In this document: piece by piece, positions 48,536 through 56,587 of the stretch
How positions within the stretch are numbered: the stretch's first letter is position 1
Layout: each line of letters begins with the position of its first letter
Assembly (NCBI RefSeq): GCF_000308295.2
Contig: NZ_HG326653.1
Coordinates: 77,043-141,042 of the forward strand
Length of the DNA: 64,000 bases
Direction: 5' to 3'
From: Afipia birgiae 34632
Lineage (GTDB): Bacteria; Pseudomonadota; Alphaproteobacteria; Rhizobiales; Xanthobacteraceae
Made by a program: the position numbers and the translations under genes
Notes under the pieces: model-generated
What the model was told of the DNA's origin: nothing
Database searches by the model: none
The model's input: the letters and a program-made list of their open reading frames with translations, nothing else

Positions 48536-49237
48536 CTATTGCCGCATCAGCAGCAACGGATCTGCACTGTCGGGAACGCGCCGCCACTGGGCATTGTCGT
48601 CGGCCTCAAAACGCCAGATCTCGCCCTTCGCCGATCGCAGCAGCAACTCGCCACGTTCGATGCGCCACACCGTGGGCGCGAAAGTCGTGACCATCGGGTC
48701 GCAACGCGGCTTGAGATACACCGCAAAATTCTCCGGCGACGTTTCGGTATTGGTCAGCGTCAATCCGCAGATCGCCTTACCGCTTCCGCGCACCATCGCC
48801 CAGTCGCCGATCAGCTGATCCGCCGATTTCGACAGGGCACGGGCGGCAGCGAGATTCTGCAGCAGATAGACGCCTTCTCCCTGGCGCAGACCCTCGAAAA
48901 TACCGCTCTCGACCTCGGTCACATCAATGACCGACTGTCCCGCCGCATCCTGCAGCCGAACGATATCGAGACCCTTCACGCTCCACGCGACGATGTTCTT
49001 GGTGAACGGCAACGCGGCGCTGCACCCCTTATCGAACTCCAGCTTTAGGCCTTGCGGCGTGGAATCGCTCTTCAGCGTCACGATGCAAGTCTTGTCGCGG
49101 CCCGCCGTAGACAGTTCCCATTCTCCGACCATTTCCTTGGTGAGAGAACGAGCGTCCTGCGCCACGGCGTCCGGTGCAATCATGAGAACCGCCGCCAACG
49201 CGAGCAGGCAAGCCTGCCCGTTCAGCGAATGTCTCAT
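48536..49237 (-). CDS. Exported protein with two AprI/Inh-type inhibitor domains
   Basis: A 233-residue protein with a signal peptide (LLALAALMIAPDAVAQ-like: ACLLALAAVLMIAPDAVA). Two similar barrels follow: MVGEWELSTAGRDKTCIVTL to VWSVKGLDIVRLQ, and LIGDWAMVRGSGKAICGLTL to VWRIERGELLLRS. Each has the W, Cys and late Cys (KGC, KPRC) pattern of the Inh/Omp19 metalloprotease-inhibitor domain. Tandem copies in one chain are notable. Presumably protects periplasmic proteins from proteases (inference). ATG 49237 begins the signal peptide; the longer frame to 49327 is unsupported. Confidence 0.75.
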   Translation of the reverse strand: MRHSLNGQACLLALAAVLMIAPDAVAQDARSLTKEMVGEWELSTAGRDKTCIVTLKSDSTPQGLKLEFDKGCSAALPFTKNIVAWSVKGLDIVRLQDAAGQSVIDVTEVESGIFEGLRQGEGVYLLQNLAAARALSKSADQLIGDWAMVRGSGKAICGLTLTNTETSPENFAVYLKPRCDPMVTTFAPTVWRIERGELLLRSAKGEIWRFEADDNAQWRRVPDSADPLLLMRQ

Positions 49238-49266
49238 GAAACCGGACTGTGCAGCGCGCGGCACTG

Positions 49267-50250
49267 TCAGCGGCCCTTCACCGGCGTCTCGGCAATCGGG
49301 GTCAACGGCGCCTTGCCCGCGAACCACAATTTGAGATTGTCGACCACAAGCTGATCCATCGCATTGCGTGTGGTGACCGACGCCGACGCGATATGCGGCA
49401 GCAGCACCACATTCTGCATCGCCTTCAATGCATCCGGCACTTCGGGCTCGTTCGCGAACACGTCGAGGCCGGCCGCCATGATGGTGCCGTCCTTGAGTGC
49501 GGCAATCAGCGCCTCCTCGTCCGCCACCGAACCGCGCGCGACGTTGATGAAGACACCACGCGGCCCCAGCGCCTTGAGCACCTCGGCGTTGATCATTTTC
49601 GCGGTCGACGGGCCGCCAGGCGTGATGGCGATCAGCGTATCGACCTCCTTCGCCATCTCGATCAGGTTGGGATAGTGCTTGTATGTGACGCCCTTCGCCG
49701 GATTGCGCGAGTGATAGACCACCGGCACAAGCGACGCATCGAGACGGCGCGCGATGGCCTGGCCGATGCGGCCCATGCCGACCATACCAACCTTGCGGTC
49801 ACGCAGCGAACCCGGGCTCAACGGAAAGCTTTTCGTGGTCCAGTGCCCCGCGCGCAGATAGCGATCCGCCTTGATGAATTCACGCACCGTCGCAATCAGA
49901 AGGCCAAGCGCGGTGTCCGCGACCTCCTCGGTCAGCACATCCGGCGTGTTGGTGACGATGATGTTGTGCCCGGCGGCGTACCTGAAATCGATATGGTCGT
50001 AGCCGACGCCGAAGGTCGATACCATTTCGGTTTTCGGGAACCGCGCCAGCATCGCGGCATCAGCCTGCACCAGACCGGTGACGGCAACGCCGCGAATGCG
50101 TCCGGCAATCTCAGGCGCCAGGCGGCTCAGGTCGCGCTGGTTCTCGAATTTGTGAAGCACGAAGTTCGCGGGAAAGCCGTTATCGATCACCGGCTTCGAC
50201 GGGCCGTAAATCAGCACATCGACCTTTTCCTGAGAACCATCCGCAGCCAT
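49267..50250 (-). CDS. D-2-hydroxyacid dehydrogenase (GhrB/HPR-like)
   Basis: NAD(P)H-dependent dehydrogenase of 327 residues. Landmarks are VSTFGVGYDHIDF, the Rossmann motif VGMVGMGRIGQAIARRL, the catalytic arginine in INVARGSVADEEAL, Glu in GLDVFANEPEVP and His in VLLPHIASAS. It reduces glyoxylate, hydroxypyruvate or similar. The ATG at 50250 overlaps the last base of the upstream ABC permease stop, tying it to the importer operon. It may act on what the transporter brings in (inference). Confidence 0.9.
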   Translation of the reverse strand: MAADGSQEKVDVLIYGPSKPVIDNGFPANFVLHKFENQRDLSRLAPEIAGRIRGVAVTGLVQADAAMLARFPKTEMVSTFGVGYDHIDFRYAAGHNIIVTNTPDVLTEEVADTALGLLIATVREFIKADRYLRAGHWTTKSFPLSPGSLRDRKVGMVGMGRIGQAIARRLDASLVPVVYHSRNPAKGVTYKHYPNLIEMAKEVDTLIAITPGGPSTAKMINAEVLKALGPRGVFINVARGSVADEEALIAALKDGTIMAAGLDVFANEPEVPDALKAMQNVVLLPHIASASVTTRNAMDQLVVDNLKLWFAGKAPLTPIAETPVKGR

Positions 50251-51050
50251 TAGTTGTCCTTTCCAAGCGCACTTTCGTGCCAGCGTCGTAGCACAAGATG
50301 CGAGGCCAGCGAGAGGCCCAAATAAATGACAATTCCGGCAATCGAGAGCAACAGCAGCGCCGCGAACATCCGGGGAATGTTGAGCCGATAACCGGCCTCT
50401 GCAATCCGATAAGCCAGTCCGGAGCCGGCGCCGGCCGAACCCGCCGCGATTTCGGCGACCACCGCACCGATCAGCGATAATCCACCCGCGATCCGCAGGC
50501 CGCCGAGAATATGCGGCAGTGCAGAAGGCAACTTCAGGCGGCGCAGGGTCTGCGTTCGAGAGGCGCCGTACAATTCGAACAGGCCGAGCAGATTGCGATC
50601 GACCGAATTCAGCCCCAACGTGGTATTCGACAGCACCGGAAAAAACGCGACGATCCAGGCGCAGGCCACGACCGCCGCATGCTGCGGAAGATAGATCAGC
50701 AACAGCGGCGCGATTGCAATCACCGGCGTCACCTGGAGAATAACGGCGTAGGGCAAAAGCGCATACTCCAGCCATTTCGAGCGGCTGAACAACACCGCGA
50801 GGGCGATGCCGCCGACCGCCGCTGCAAAAAAGCCCTGAACCGTGGTCAGCAGTGTCGTCAGCAACGACCCGAACAGGATCGGCCAGTCCTGTATCAGGGT
50901 CGAGAACACGACGCTTGGCGCAGGCAGCACATAGACCGGGAGATTGTTGATGCGTACCGCCGCCTCCCAGACCGCAACGCCGGCGGCGAGCGCAACCAGC
51001 GGCAGGACGAACTTCAAAAACCGGACCGGCAACGTCTCGCGGGTGGTCAT
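50250..51050 (-). CDS. ABC transporter permease (SsuC/ThiX/TauC family)
   Basis: A 266-residue permease with six helices. The coupling motif ELYGASRTQTLRRLKLPSALPHILGGLRI and the final GLAYRIAEAGYRLNIPRMFAALLLLSIAG are typical of the nitrate/sulfonate/taurine/pyrimidine importer family. It overlaps the ATPase gene (stop at 51047) by four bases and the dehydrogenase gene by one base, so the set is one operon. Confidence 0.9.
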   Translation of the reverse strand: MTTRETLPVRFLKFVLPLVALAAGVAVWEAAVRINNLPVYVLPAPSVVFSTLIQDWPILFGSLLTTLLTTVQGFFAAAVGGIALAVLFSRSKWLEYALLPYAVILQVTPVIAIAPLLLIYLPQHAAVVACAWIVAFFPVLSNTTLGLNSVDRNLLGLFELYGASRTQTLRRLKLPSALPHILGGLRIAGGLSLIGAVVAEIAAGSAGAGSGLAYRIAEAGYRLNIPRMFAALLLLSIAGIVIYLGLSLASHLVLRRWHESALGKDN

Positions 51051-51862
51051 GCCGCTGCCCCGACAGTGCTGGCCTTCGCAAGCGCTACGGAAACATCACG
51101 GCAATGCGCCGCATATTCCGGCGACGTACGAAAGTCCTCGCCGCGCGGCTCGGCTGCATTGATGCGAAATTCACGCGCGATGCGTCCGGGCCGAGGCGTC
51201 ATGATCAGCACGCGTTGCGACAGATACACCGACTCGAATACCGAATGCGTCACGAACACGACCGTCTTGCCCAGCTTGCGCCAAAGCGCGAGCAGGTCGT
51301 TGTTCAGCTTGAACCGCGTGATCTCGTCAAGTGCCGCGAACGGCTCATCCATCAGGAGAATATCCGGATCGGTCACCAGCGCCCGCGCCAGCGAAACCCG
51401 CATCTTCATGCCGCCGGACAGTTCGCGCGGATAGACGTCCGCGAACTCCGCGAGCCCGACTTGCGATAGCGCCTGATTGACATGCGCTGCGGTATCGGCA
51501 CGGGACACATGCGCCAGATCGAGCGGAAGCTGAACGTTGCCGCGTACCGTCGCCCACGGCATCAGGGTCGGCTCCTGAAACACGAAACCGATGTTGTGGC
51601 GCGAACGACCCTGCGCGCCGCGCCCGGCGACCTGAACGGTGCCGGTCGTCGGCTCGTTCAGGCCGGCCATGATGCGCAGCGCCGTGGACTTGCCGCAGCC
51701 GGACGGCCCGAGCAACGACACGAACTCTCCCGTGCGAACCGTCAGGTCGAGCGGACCCAATGCGGCAACACCATTGTCGTAGATCTTGGTGACGTCGCGC
51801 AACGACACTGCCGCGCCACCCGGCGGTCTGTCGCGCGTATCGTCAGCCTCTAAGATGGACAT
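51047..51862 (-). CDS. ABC transporter ATPase (SsuB/ThiZ/TauB family)
   Basis: A 271-residue ATPase. Walker A is GPSGCGKST, the Q-loop is FVFQEPTLMPWATV, the signature is LSGGMKMRVSLARALV, Walker B is ILLMDEPFAALD and the switch is VTHS. The pairing of VFQEPTLMPW with LSGGMKMRV is typical of this nitrate/taurine class. ATG 51862 begins the conserved protein; the extra 21 codons to 51925 overlap the binding-protein gene and lack support. Confidence 0.9.
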   Translation of the reverse strand: MSILEADDTRDRPPGGAAVSLRDVTKIYDNGVAALGPLDLTVRTGEFVSLLGPSGCGKSTALRIMAGLNEPTTGTVQVAGRGAQGRSRHNIGFVFQEPTLMPWATVRGNVQLPLDLAHVSRADTAAHVNQALSQVGLAEFADVYPRELSGGMKMRVSLARALVTDPDILLMDEPFAALDEITRFKLNNDLLALWRKLGKTVVFVTHSVFESVYLSQRVLIMTPRPGRIAREFRINAAEPRGEDFRTSPEYAAHCRDVSVALAKASTVGAAA

Positions 51863-51881
51863 TCCGGGAAATCCGCCGCCG

Positions 51882-52910
51882 TCAGTTCTTCGGCCGCAGG
51901 TTAAGACCCACGGCCTTGTTGACAAAACGCAAGGTGTAGGCCTTGCGATAGTCGATGTCGCGCCGCGTCACGCCGGCACGAACCATCTTGCCGAAGAACG
52001 CCACCATGCGCTCGTCGCTCATCGCGCCAATACCATCCTTCAGCGCATCGCCGGAATCGACGATGCCGTATTGCTTCATCTTGTCGACCGAATAGGCGAG
52101 CAGATCGTCTGTCATCTCGGGATTGGCCTTCTTGATAAGCGCATTGCCGGGGCGGTTGTCGCCGTAGAGATAAGTGTACCAGCCCGTCACCGAGGCATCG
52201 ACGAAACGCTGCACCAGATCGGCTTTCTTTTCAGCGTACGCGGTTCGTGTCTCGATCAGCGTCGAGTAGGCGTTGAAGCCGTAGTCAGCCAGCAGGATGA
52301 CAGTCGGCTTGAACTTCGCCTGCTTCTCCACCGCGAACGGTTCGGACGTCACGTAGCCCTGCATCGCACTTTTCTTGTCCGCCAGAAACGGCTGCGCGTT
52401 GAACGTATAGGGTTTCACGTTTTCCTCGCTGAACCCGTAGTCGGATTTCAGCCACTGGAAATAGGTCGGCATCCCTTCCTTGGATACGAACAGCGTCAGC
52501 GGCTTGAGGTCTTCGAGCTTGCTGACCTTGGACCCGGGATGCGCCAGGAAAACCTGCGGATCTTTCTGGAAGATAGCTGCGACCGCGACAACGGGCACAT
52601 TGTTGGCCACCGCATCGAATGACTGCAGCGTGTTCGCGCTCATGAAAAAATCGAGCTTGCCGGCGATCAACTGGATACGGTTGTTGACGTTGGGACCACC
52701 GGGAACGATCGTGACGTCGAGGCCGTAACGTGCGTAGGTGCCGTCCGCCACGGCCTGATAGAAGCCGCCATGCTCGGCTTGCGCGACCCAGTTGGTGCCG
52801 AACGAAACCTTGTCCAGGGTGCCGGGGGTCTGTGCATGAGCCCGTATTCCGGTCGTCAGCCCGAGACTGATTCCGGCGACGACCGCGCACAGCAAGCGGC
52901 TGGGTGGCAT
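51882..52910 (-). CDS. NMT1/THI5-like ABC substrate-binding protein
   Basis: A 342-residue periplasmic protein with a signal peptide (CAVVAGISLGLTTGIRAHAQ). The NMT1 fold is seen in VSFGTNWVAQAEHGGFYQAVADGTYARYGLDVTIVPGG and IAGKLDFFMSANTLQSFDAVANNVPVVAVAAIFQKDPQ. Later, GYVTSEPFAVEK and the C-terminal helices follow. Homologues bind pyrimidines such as thiamine precursors, riboflavin, or sulfonates. It is the first gene of the importer operon and divergent from the creatininase. The substrate is not readable from sequence. Confidence 0.88.
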   Translation of the reverse strand: MPPSRLLCAVVAGISLGLTTGIRAHAQTPGTLDKVSFGTNWVAQAEHGGFYQAVADGTYARYGLDVTIVPGGPNVNNRIQLIAGKLDFFMSANTLQSFDAVANNVPVVAVAAIFQKDPQVFLAHPGSKVSKLEDLKPLTLFVSKEGMPTYFQWLKSDYGFSEENVKPYTFNAQPFLADKKSAMQGYVTSEPFAVEKQAKFKPTVILLADYGFNAYSTLIETRTAYAEKKADLVQRFVDASVTGWYTYLYGDNRPGNALIKKANPEMTDDLLAYSVDKMKQYGIVDSGDALKDGIGAMSDERMVAFFGKMVRAGVTRRDIDYRKAYTLRFVNKAVGLNLRPKN

Positions 52911-52931
52911 GATTGGACTCCGTTGGGCGTT

Positions 52932-52948
52932 TTGCCCATGATGGGCAA
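52932..52948. promoter_or_regulatory. Perfect 17-base palindrome in divergent promoter
   Basis: TTGCCCAT-g-ATGGGCAA is a perfect 8-1-8 inverted repeat, 22 bases upstream of the ABC binding-protein start and 60 bases upstream of the creatininase start. Position and symmetry make it a strong candidate operator for a dimeric repressor controlling both directions. No regulator gene is adjacent. Confidence 0.6.
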
Positions 52949-53007
52949 CCTAAAGCTACTCTGCTAATTGATTCAATGAAACGCCTGTTCGAAGAAACCC
53001 GCGCACG

Positions 53008-53823
53008 ATGATAAAGCCGCCGCACGACTGGACCGCGATTCGCTCCTCCACCATCGACAAGGCCGAGAGCTCTCGCTGGATCGCCGTGCTGCCGCTGGCG
53101 GCCACCGAACAGCACGGACCTCATTTACCGTTCGAGACCGACACCCTGATTGCCGAAGCCTATCTTGCGCGCGTCCGCGCTACGTTGCCCGTTGATTTGC
53201 CGGTGACGTTTCTGCCCATCGAGCCGGTCGGGATTTCAACCGAACATACGGCCTATCCCGGTACGCAAACACTTCCGACGGAAGTTGCACTCAGCAAGTG
53301 GATGGCGCTCTGTGACGCGGTGGCGGAAACGGGCATCAGAAAGATCGTCATCGTCACCAGCCACGGCGGCAACAGCGCGGCGATGGCGCTGATCGCGCAA
53401 GATTTGCGCGCAAAGCATGGAATGCTGGCGGTGACCACAAGCTGGAGCCGGTTCGGCGCTCCGGACGGATTGTTCTCCGCCGACGAATTGCGTTTTGGTG
53501 TTCACGGCGGCGCTGTCGAAACCTCGATCATGCTCGCAGCCTTTCCTGATCAGGTGAGAACCAACCGGCTCGCGAATTTCGAGTCTGCGGAAAGGCAGAT
53601 GGTCAAGGAATTCCGCTGGCTTTCGGCGGGACGCCCTGCGCCGTTTGCGTGGGCGGCGCAGGATCTCAATCCGCAGGGCGCGGTCGGCGACGCAACTCTG
53701 GCCAGCGCGGAGAAAGGCAACGCGTTGCTGGACTACGGCGCACGCGCGTTTGTCGAATTGCTCGATGATGTCCGCAGATTCGACCTCTCCCGGTTGGCTA
53801 ACCAGCCGCAAATATCGAAATAG
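53008..53823 (+). CDS. Creatininase family amidohydrolase
   Basis: A 271-residue metal-dependent hydrolase of the creatininase family (creatinine amidohydrolase, FAPy deformylase, MftE). Metal ligands appear in AATEQHGPHLPFETDT (Glu, His, Asp) and VTSHGGNSAAM, and GVHGGAVETSIML supplies the late Glu. Divergent from an NMT1-type importer plus hydroxyacid dehydrogenase, it may open or deformylate an imported heterocycle (inference). It is unlikely to be for creatinine specifically. Confidence 0.87.
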   Translation: MIKPPHDWTAIRSSTIDKAESSRWIAVLPLAATEQHGPHLPFETDTLIAEAYLARVRATLPVDLPVTFLPIEPVGISTEHTAYPGTQTLPTEVALSKWMALCDAVAETGIRKIVIVTSHGGNSAAMALIAQDLRAKHGMLAVTTSWSRFGAPDGLFSADELRFGVHGGAVETSIMLAAFPDQVRTNRLANFESAERQMVKEFRWLSAGRPAPFAWAAQDLNPQGAVGDATLASAEKGNALLDYGARAFVELLDDVRRFDLSRLANQPQISK

Positions 53824-53868
53824 CCTTATAAGATGCTGAAATTACTATATTTTTGTTTGTGATCGACT

Positions 53869-53887
53869 TTCGAAAAGAATTTTCGAA
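53869..53887. promoter_or_regulatory. Perfect 8-3-8 palindrome
   Basis: TTCGAAAA-gaa-TTTTCGAA lies 46 bases after the creatininase stop and 74 bases before the start of a small exported protein. It is AT-rich without a trailing T-run, fitting an operator better than a terminator. Confidence 0.45.
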
Positions 53888-53960
53888 CCGAATCCCGGCA
53901 GCTCACCACCAATTGGCATGCGGTCCACACGGCCCGCCCCAAACAAGGATGGAGAGTTTC

Positions 53961-54230
53961 ATGTCGATCAAGACCAAGATTGCCGCCCTCGCAGTTGCTG
54001 CTCTGACCCTGACCGGCGGCATTGCCGCCACCACCCAGGAAGCTCACGCCGGCAAATTCCATCATCACCATGGCGTCGGCATCGGTGTCGGCCTCGCCGC
54101 TGGCGCGCTGTTCGCCGCTGCTGCCAGCAACGCTTACGCCAACGACTACTACGGCTATCGCCGCTGCGGCTGGGTTCGCCAGTTCGACGCCTACGGCAAC
54201 TACATCGGCCGCGTTCGCAGCTGCTACTGA
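53961..54230 (+). CDS. Small exported His/Gly/Tyr-rich protein
   Basis: An 89-residue protein with a signal peptide (IKTKIAALAVAALTLTGGIAAT, cleavage near EAHA-GK). The mature chain begins KFHHHHGVGIGVGLAAGALFAAAA, with a short hydrophobic glycine-rich segment, and ends YYGYRRCGWVRQFDAYGNYIGRVRSCY with two cysteines. Similar small proteins are abundant in Bradyrhizobium-like genomes; the role is unknown, and the His cluster could bind metal. GGAG is seven bases before ATG 53961. A strong terminator follows. Confidence 0.8.
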   Translation: MSIKTKIAALAVAALTLTGGIAATTQEAHAGKFHHHHGVGIGVGLAAGALFAAAASNAYANDYYGYRRCGWVRQFDAYGNYIGRVRSCY

Positions 54231-54285
54231 TCAGAATCAAAGTTGAGTTCGGCGCGACGCCTCATCCACGCCGCGTCGACCCAAG

Positions 54286-54320
54286 GACCCGCCCGGTTGT
54301 CCCCCCGGGCGGGTCATTTT
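54286..54320 (+). terminator. Rho-independent terminator
   Basis: GACCCGCCCGG and CCGGGCGGGTC form an 11-bp stem with an 8-base loop, followed by ATTTTGTTT. It lies 56 bases after the small exported protein gene and ends its transcript. Confidence 0.9.
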
Positions 54321-54449
54321 GTTTGGCTTGCACATTGAGACGATGGCCAATGAAAACTGACAACCGTCTCGACCATGTTATGCAATTGTCACATCGTGCT
54401 GTCATGGCTCCGGCGTGCGCCGAATCCGGTTGCCCGCTCGCCCAATCAA

Positions 54450-54489
54450 TTGCGAATAGAGAAAATAACTACTTGCGAATTATTCGCAA
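54450..54489. promoter_or_regulatory. Cluster of TTGCGAAT half-sites before the porin gene
   Basis: TTGCGAAT occurs at 54450-54457 and 54473-54480, and its inverse ATTCGCAA at 54482-54489. The last two form the palindrome TTGCGAA-tta-TTCGCAA, whose centre GCGAAT-t-ATTCGC has the 6-1-6 geometry of a Fur-family site. It lies 80-120 bases before the porin start. Confidence 0.45.
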
Positions 54490-54568
54490 ATACGCCCAAA
54501 TGCCTGGAAGCTGGGGTCATTTCTGATGTCCCGCCGCGCAACCCCGCCATCCGACGATCCGGCGCTTC

Positions 54569-56587
54569 ATGTCACGATTACTCCATCACCCGGCTGCTCT
54601 GAAGGGCGCTCTCGCAGGGCTCATGCTCGGGGTCGTGCCGCTTGGAACGGCGCAGGCTGCCGACACGTCGATCGCTCTGCCAGTCAAGGCGCCACGCATT
54701 GAGCGCTATTTCGACTGGAGCGGTCTCTATGTCGGCGGTCATGTCGGCTATGGCGGCGGCAGCTTCGGCTCCGGCACGAACCCGCTTCCGCAGCAGGGCA
54801 TCTTCTTTCCGCACAGCATCACGGGTCTGATTGGCGGCTATCAGGCAGGCTACAATCTGCAGCTTCCGAACAAATGGGTGCTCGGGGTTGAGGCCGACAT
54901 TTCGTTTACGAGCCCGCTAGATCGTCCGAAGCTGGTGCCAGCGCCGTTCCACACAACGTTCGATGACTTCGGCACGGCGCGGGGCCGCATCGGCTACGCA
55001 TTCGGGACGTGGCTGCCCTATGTGACCGGCGGTGCTGCATGGGGACGCACCCGCGTCGATCTCAATGACGCGGACGGCAACGTCGTCGGCAACAAGTCGC
55101 GCGTGCATCTGGGCTGGGTTGCCGGCGCCGGCGTCGAATTCGCGATGGGCGGCAACTGGTCCGGCAAGGTCGAATACAACTACATCGATCTTGGCGCGCG
55201 CACCTACGGACTCGGCGACGTCCCGCTCCCCGACGTGCGGGTCGATCCGCAGATTCACGCCGTCAAGGTCGGGATGAACTACCGGCTCTGGGACACGCCG
55301 CCGTGGATTGCGGGCAACACCGCGGTTAAACTGCCAGCGCTTCCGGAGTCGCAGGACTGGAACATCCACGGCCAGACCACGCTGATCACGCAAGGCTATC
55401 CATCTTTCCGTGCGCCGTATCAGGGGCCGAACAGCCTCCCCGGCGCCGGGCGCGCACGCGAAACCTGGACGGTCGGCGCGTTTCTCGGCTGGCGACTGTG
55501 GGAGGGCGGCGAATTCTACTTCAATCCCGAGCTTGCTCAGGGCTTCGGCATCGGCGGCACCCTGGGTCTCGCGGGCTTCTCGAACGGCGAAGCACAGAAG
55601 GGCGGCGCGGAATATCCGAAATTTCGCGCGCAGCGCTATTTCTTCCGTCAGACTTTCGGCCTTGGCGGCGAGCAGGAAGACGTCGCCGACGCTGCCAATC
55701 AATTGCCGGGCAAACGCGATATCGATCGCGTCACGGTCACGGTCGGACGGTTCGCCGTCGGCGATTACTTCGACGGCAATTCCTACGCGAAGGATCCGCG
55801 CGCCGATTTCATGAACTGGGCGATGTGGTCCTCCGCCGCCTATGACTTCCCTGCCGATCTGCCGGGCTTCACCCGCGGCGCCGTCGTTGAACTCAACCGC
55901 AAGGATTGGGCGATCAGGGCCGGTCTTTTCCAGGTGCCGTCACAACCCAACAGCGATGTGCTCACCTTCAAAACCGGCGGCGCGGTGGTCGAATTCGAAG
56001 AACGCCACACGATCCTCAATCAGCCCGGCAAGCTGCGACTCGGCGTGTTCGCGAACCGCGGCAACACTGCCAACTATCGCAACGCGCTGGGCATCAGCGT
56101 GGCGAACCCCGGACTCGACATCAATGATATTGTAGTGGGTGAGCGCCGCAAACGATCGAAGTACGGCTTCTACGTCAACGCCGAACAGCAGATCGCAACC
56201 GACGTCGGCATCTTCGCCCGCGCCAGCTGGAACGACGGCCAGAACGAGATCCTGTCGTTCACCGACGTTGACCGCAGCGTGTCCGGTGGTGTTTCGATCA
56301 AAGGCAGCTATTGGGGCCGGCCCGCCGACACATTTGCACTGGGCGGGGCCGTCAACGGCCTGTCCGGCGCGCACCGCGATTTCCTCGCCGCCGGCGGCAA
56401 GGGTCTCCTGATCGGCGACGGCCGATTGAACTACGGCATGGAACGGATTCTCGAGACCTACTACGCGCTCGCGCTCAGCAAGGCCTTCACCTTCACCGCC
56501 GACTACCAGCTGATCACGAACCCGGCCTACAACGCGGACCGGGGACCGGTCTCGATTTTTTCAGGCCGTCTGCACGGCGAGTTCTAG
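54569..56587 (+). CDS. Outer-membrane protein: Omp25/31-like barrel fused to OprB-type porin
   Basis: A 672-residue protein with a signal peptide (LKGALAGLMLGVVPLGTAQA). Residues about 45-240 match the small alphaproteobacterial outer-membrane immunogenic family: FDWSGLYVGGHVGYGGGSFG, IGGYQAGYNLQLPNKWVLGVEADI, GRIGYAFGTWLPYVTGGAAW and GKVEYNYIDLGARTY. Residues about 265-672 match carbohydrate-selective OprB: VGAFLGWRLWEGGEFYFNPELAQG, RQTFGLGGEQE, VGRFAVGDYFDGNSYAKDPR and the ending YQLITNPAYNADRGPVSIFSGRLHGEF. Two barrels in one chain imply either two adjacent pores or a fused assembly. The upstream 338-base region holds a terminator and operator-like sites. Confidence 0.88.
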   Translation: MSRLLHHPAALKGALAGLMLGVVPLGTAQAADTSIALPVKAPRIERYFDWSGLYVGGHVGYGGGSFGSGTNPLPQQGIFFPHSITGLIGGYQAGYNLQLPNKWVLGVEADISFTSPLDRPKLVPAPFHTTFDDFGTARGRIGYAFGTWLPYVTGGAAWGRTRVDLNDADGNVVGNKSRVHLGWVAGAGVEFAMGGNWSGKVEYNYIDLGARTYGLGDVPLPDVRVDPQIHAVKVGMNYRLWDTPPWIAGNTAVKLPALPESQDWNIHGQTTLITQGYPSFRAPYQGPNSLPGAGRARETWTVGAFLGWRLWEGGEFYFNPELAQGFGIGGTLGLAGFSNGEAQKGGAEYPKFRAQRYFFRQTFGLGGEQEDVADAANQLPGKRDIDRVTVTVGRFAVGDYFDGNSYAKDPRADFMNWAMWSSAAYDFPADLPGFTRGAVVELNRKDWAIRAGLFQVPSQPNSDVLTFKTGGAVVEFEERHTILNQPGKLRLGVFANRGNTANYRNALGISVANPGLDINDIVVGERRKRSKYGFYVNAEQQIATDVGIFARASWNDGQNEILSFTDVDRSVSGGVSIKGSYWGRPADTFALGGAVNGLSGAHRDFLAAGGKGLLIGDGRLNYGMERILETYYALALSKAFTFTADYQLITNPAYNADRGPVSIFSGRLHGEF

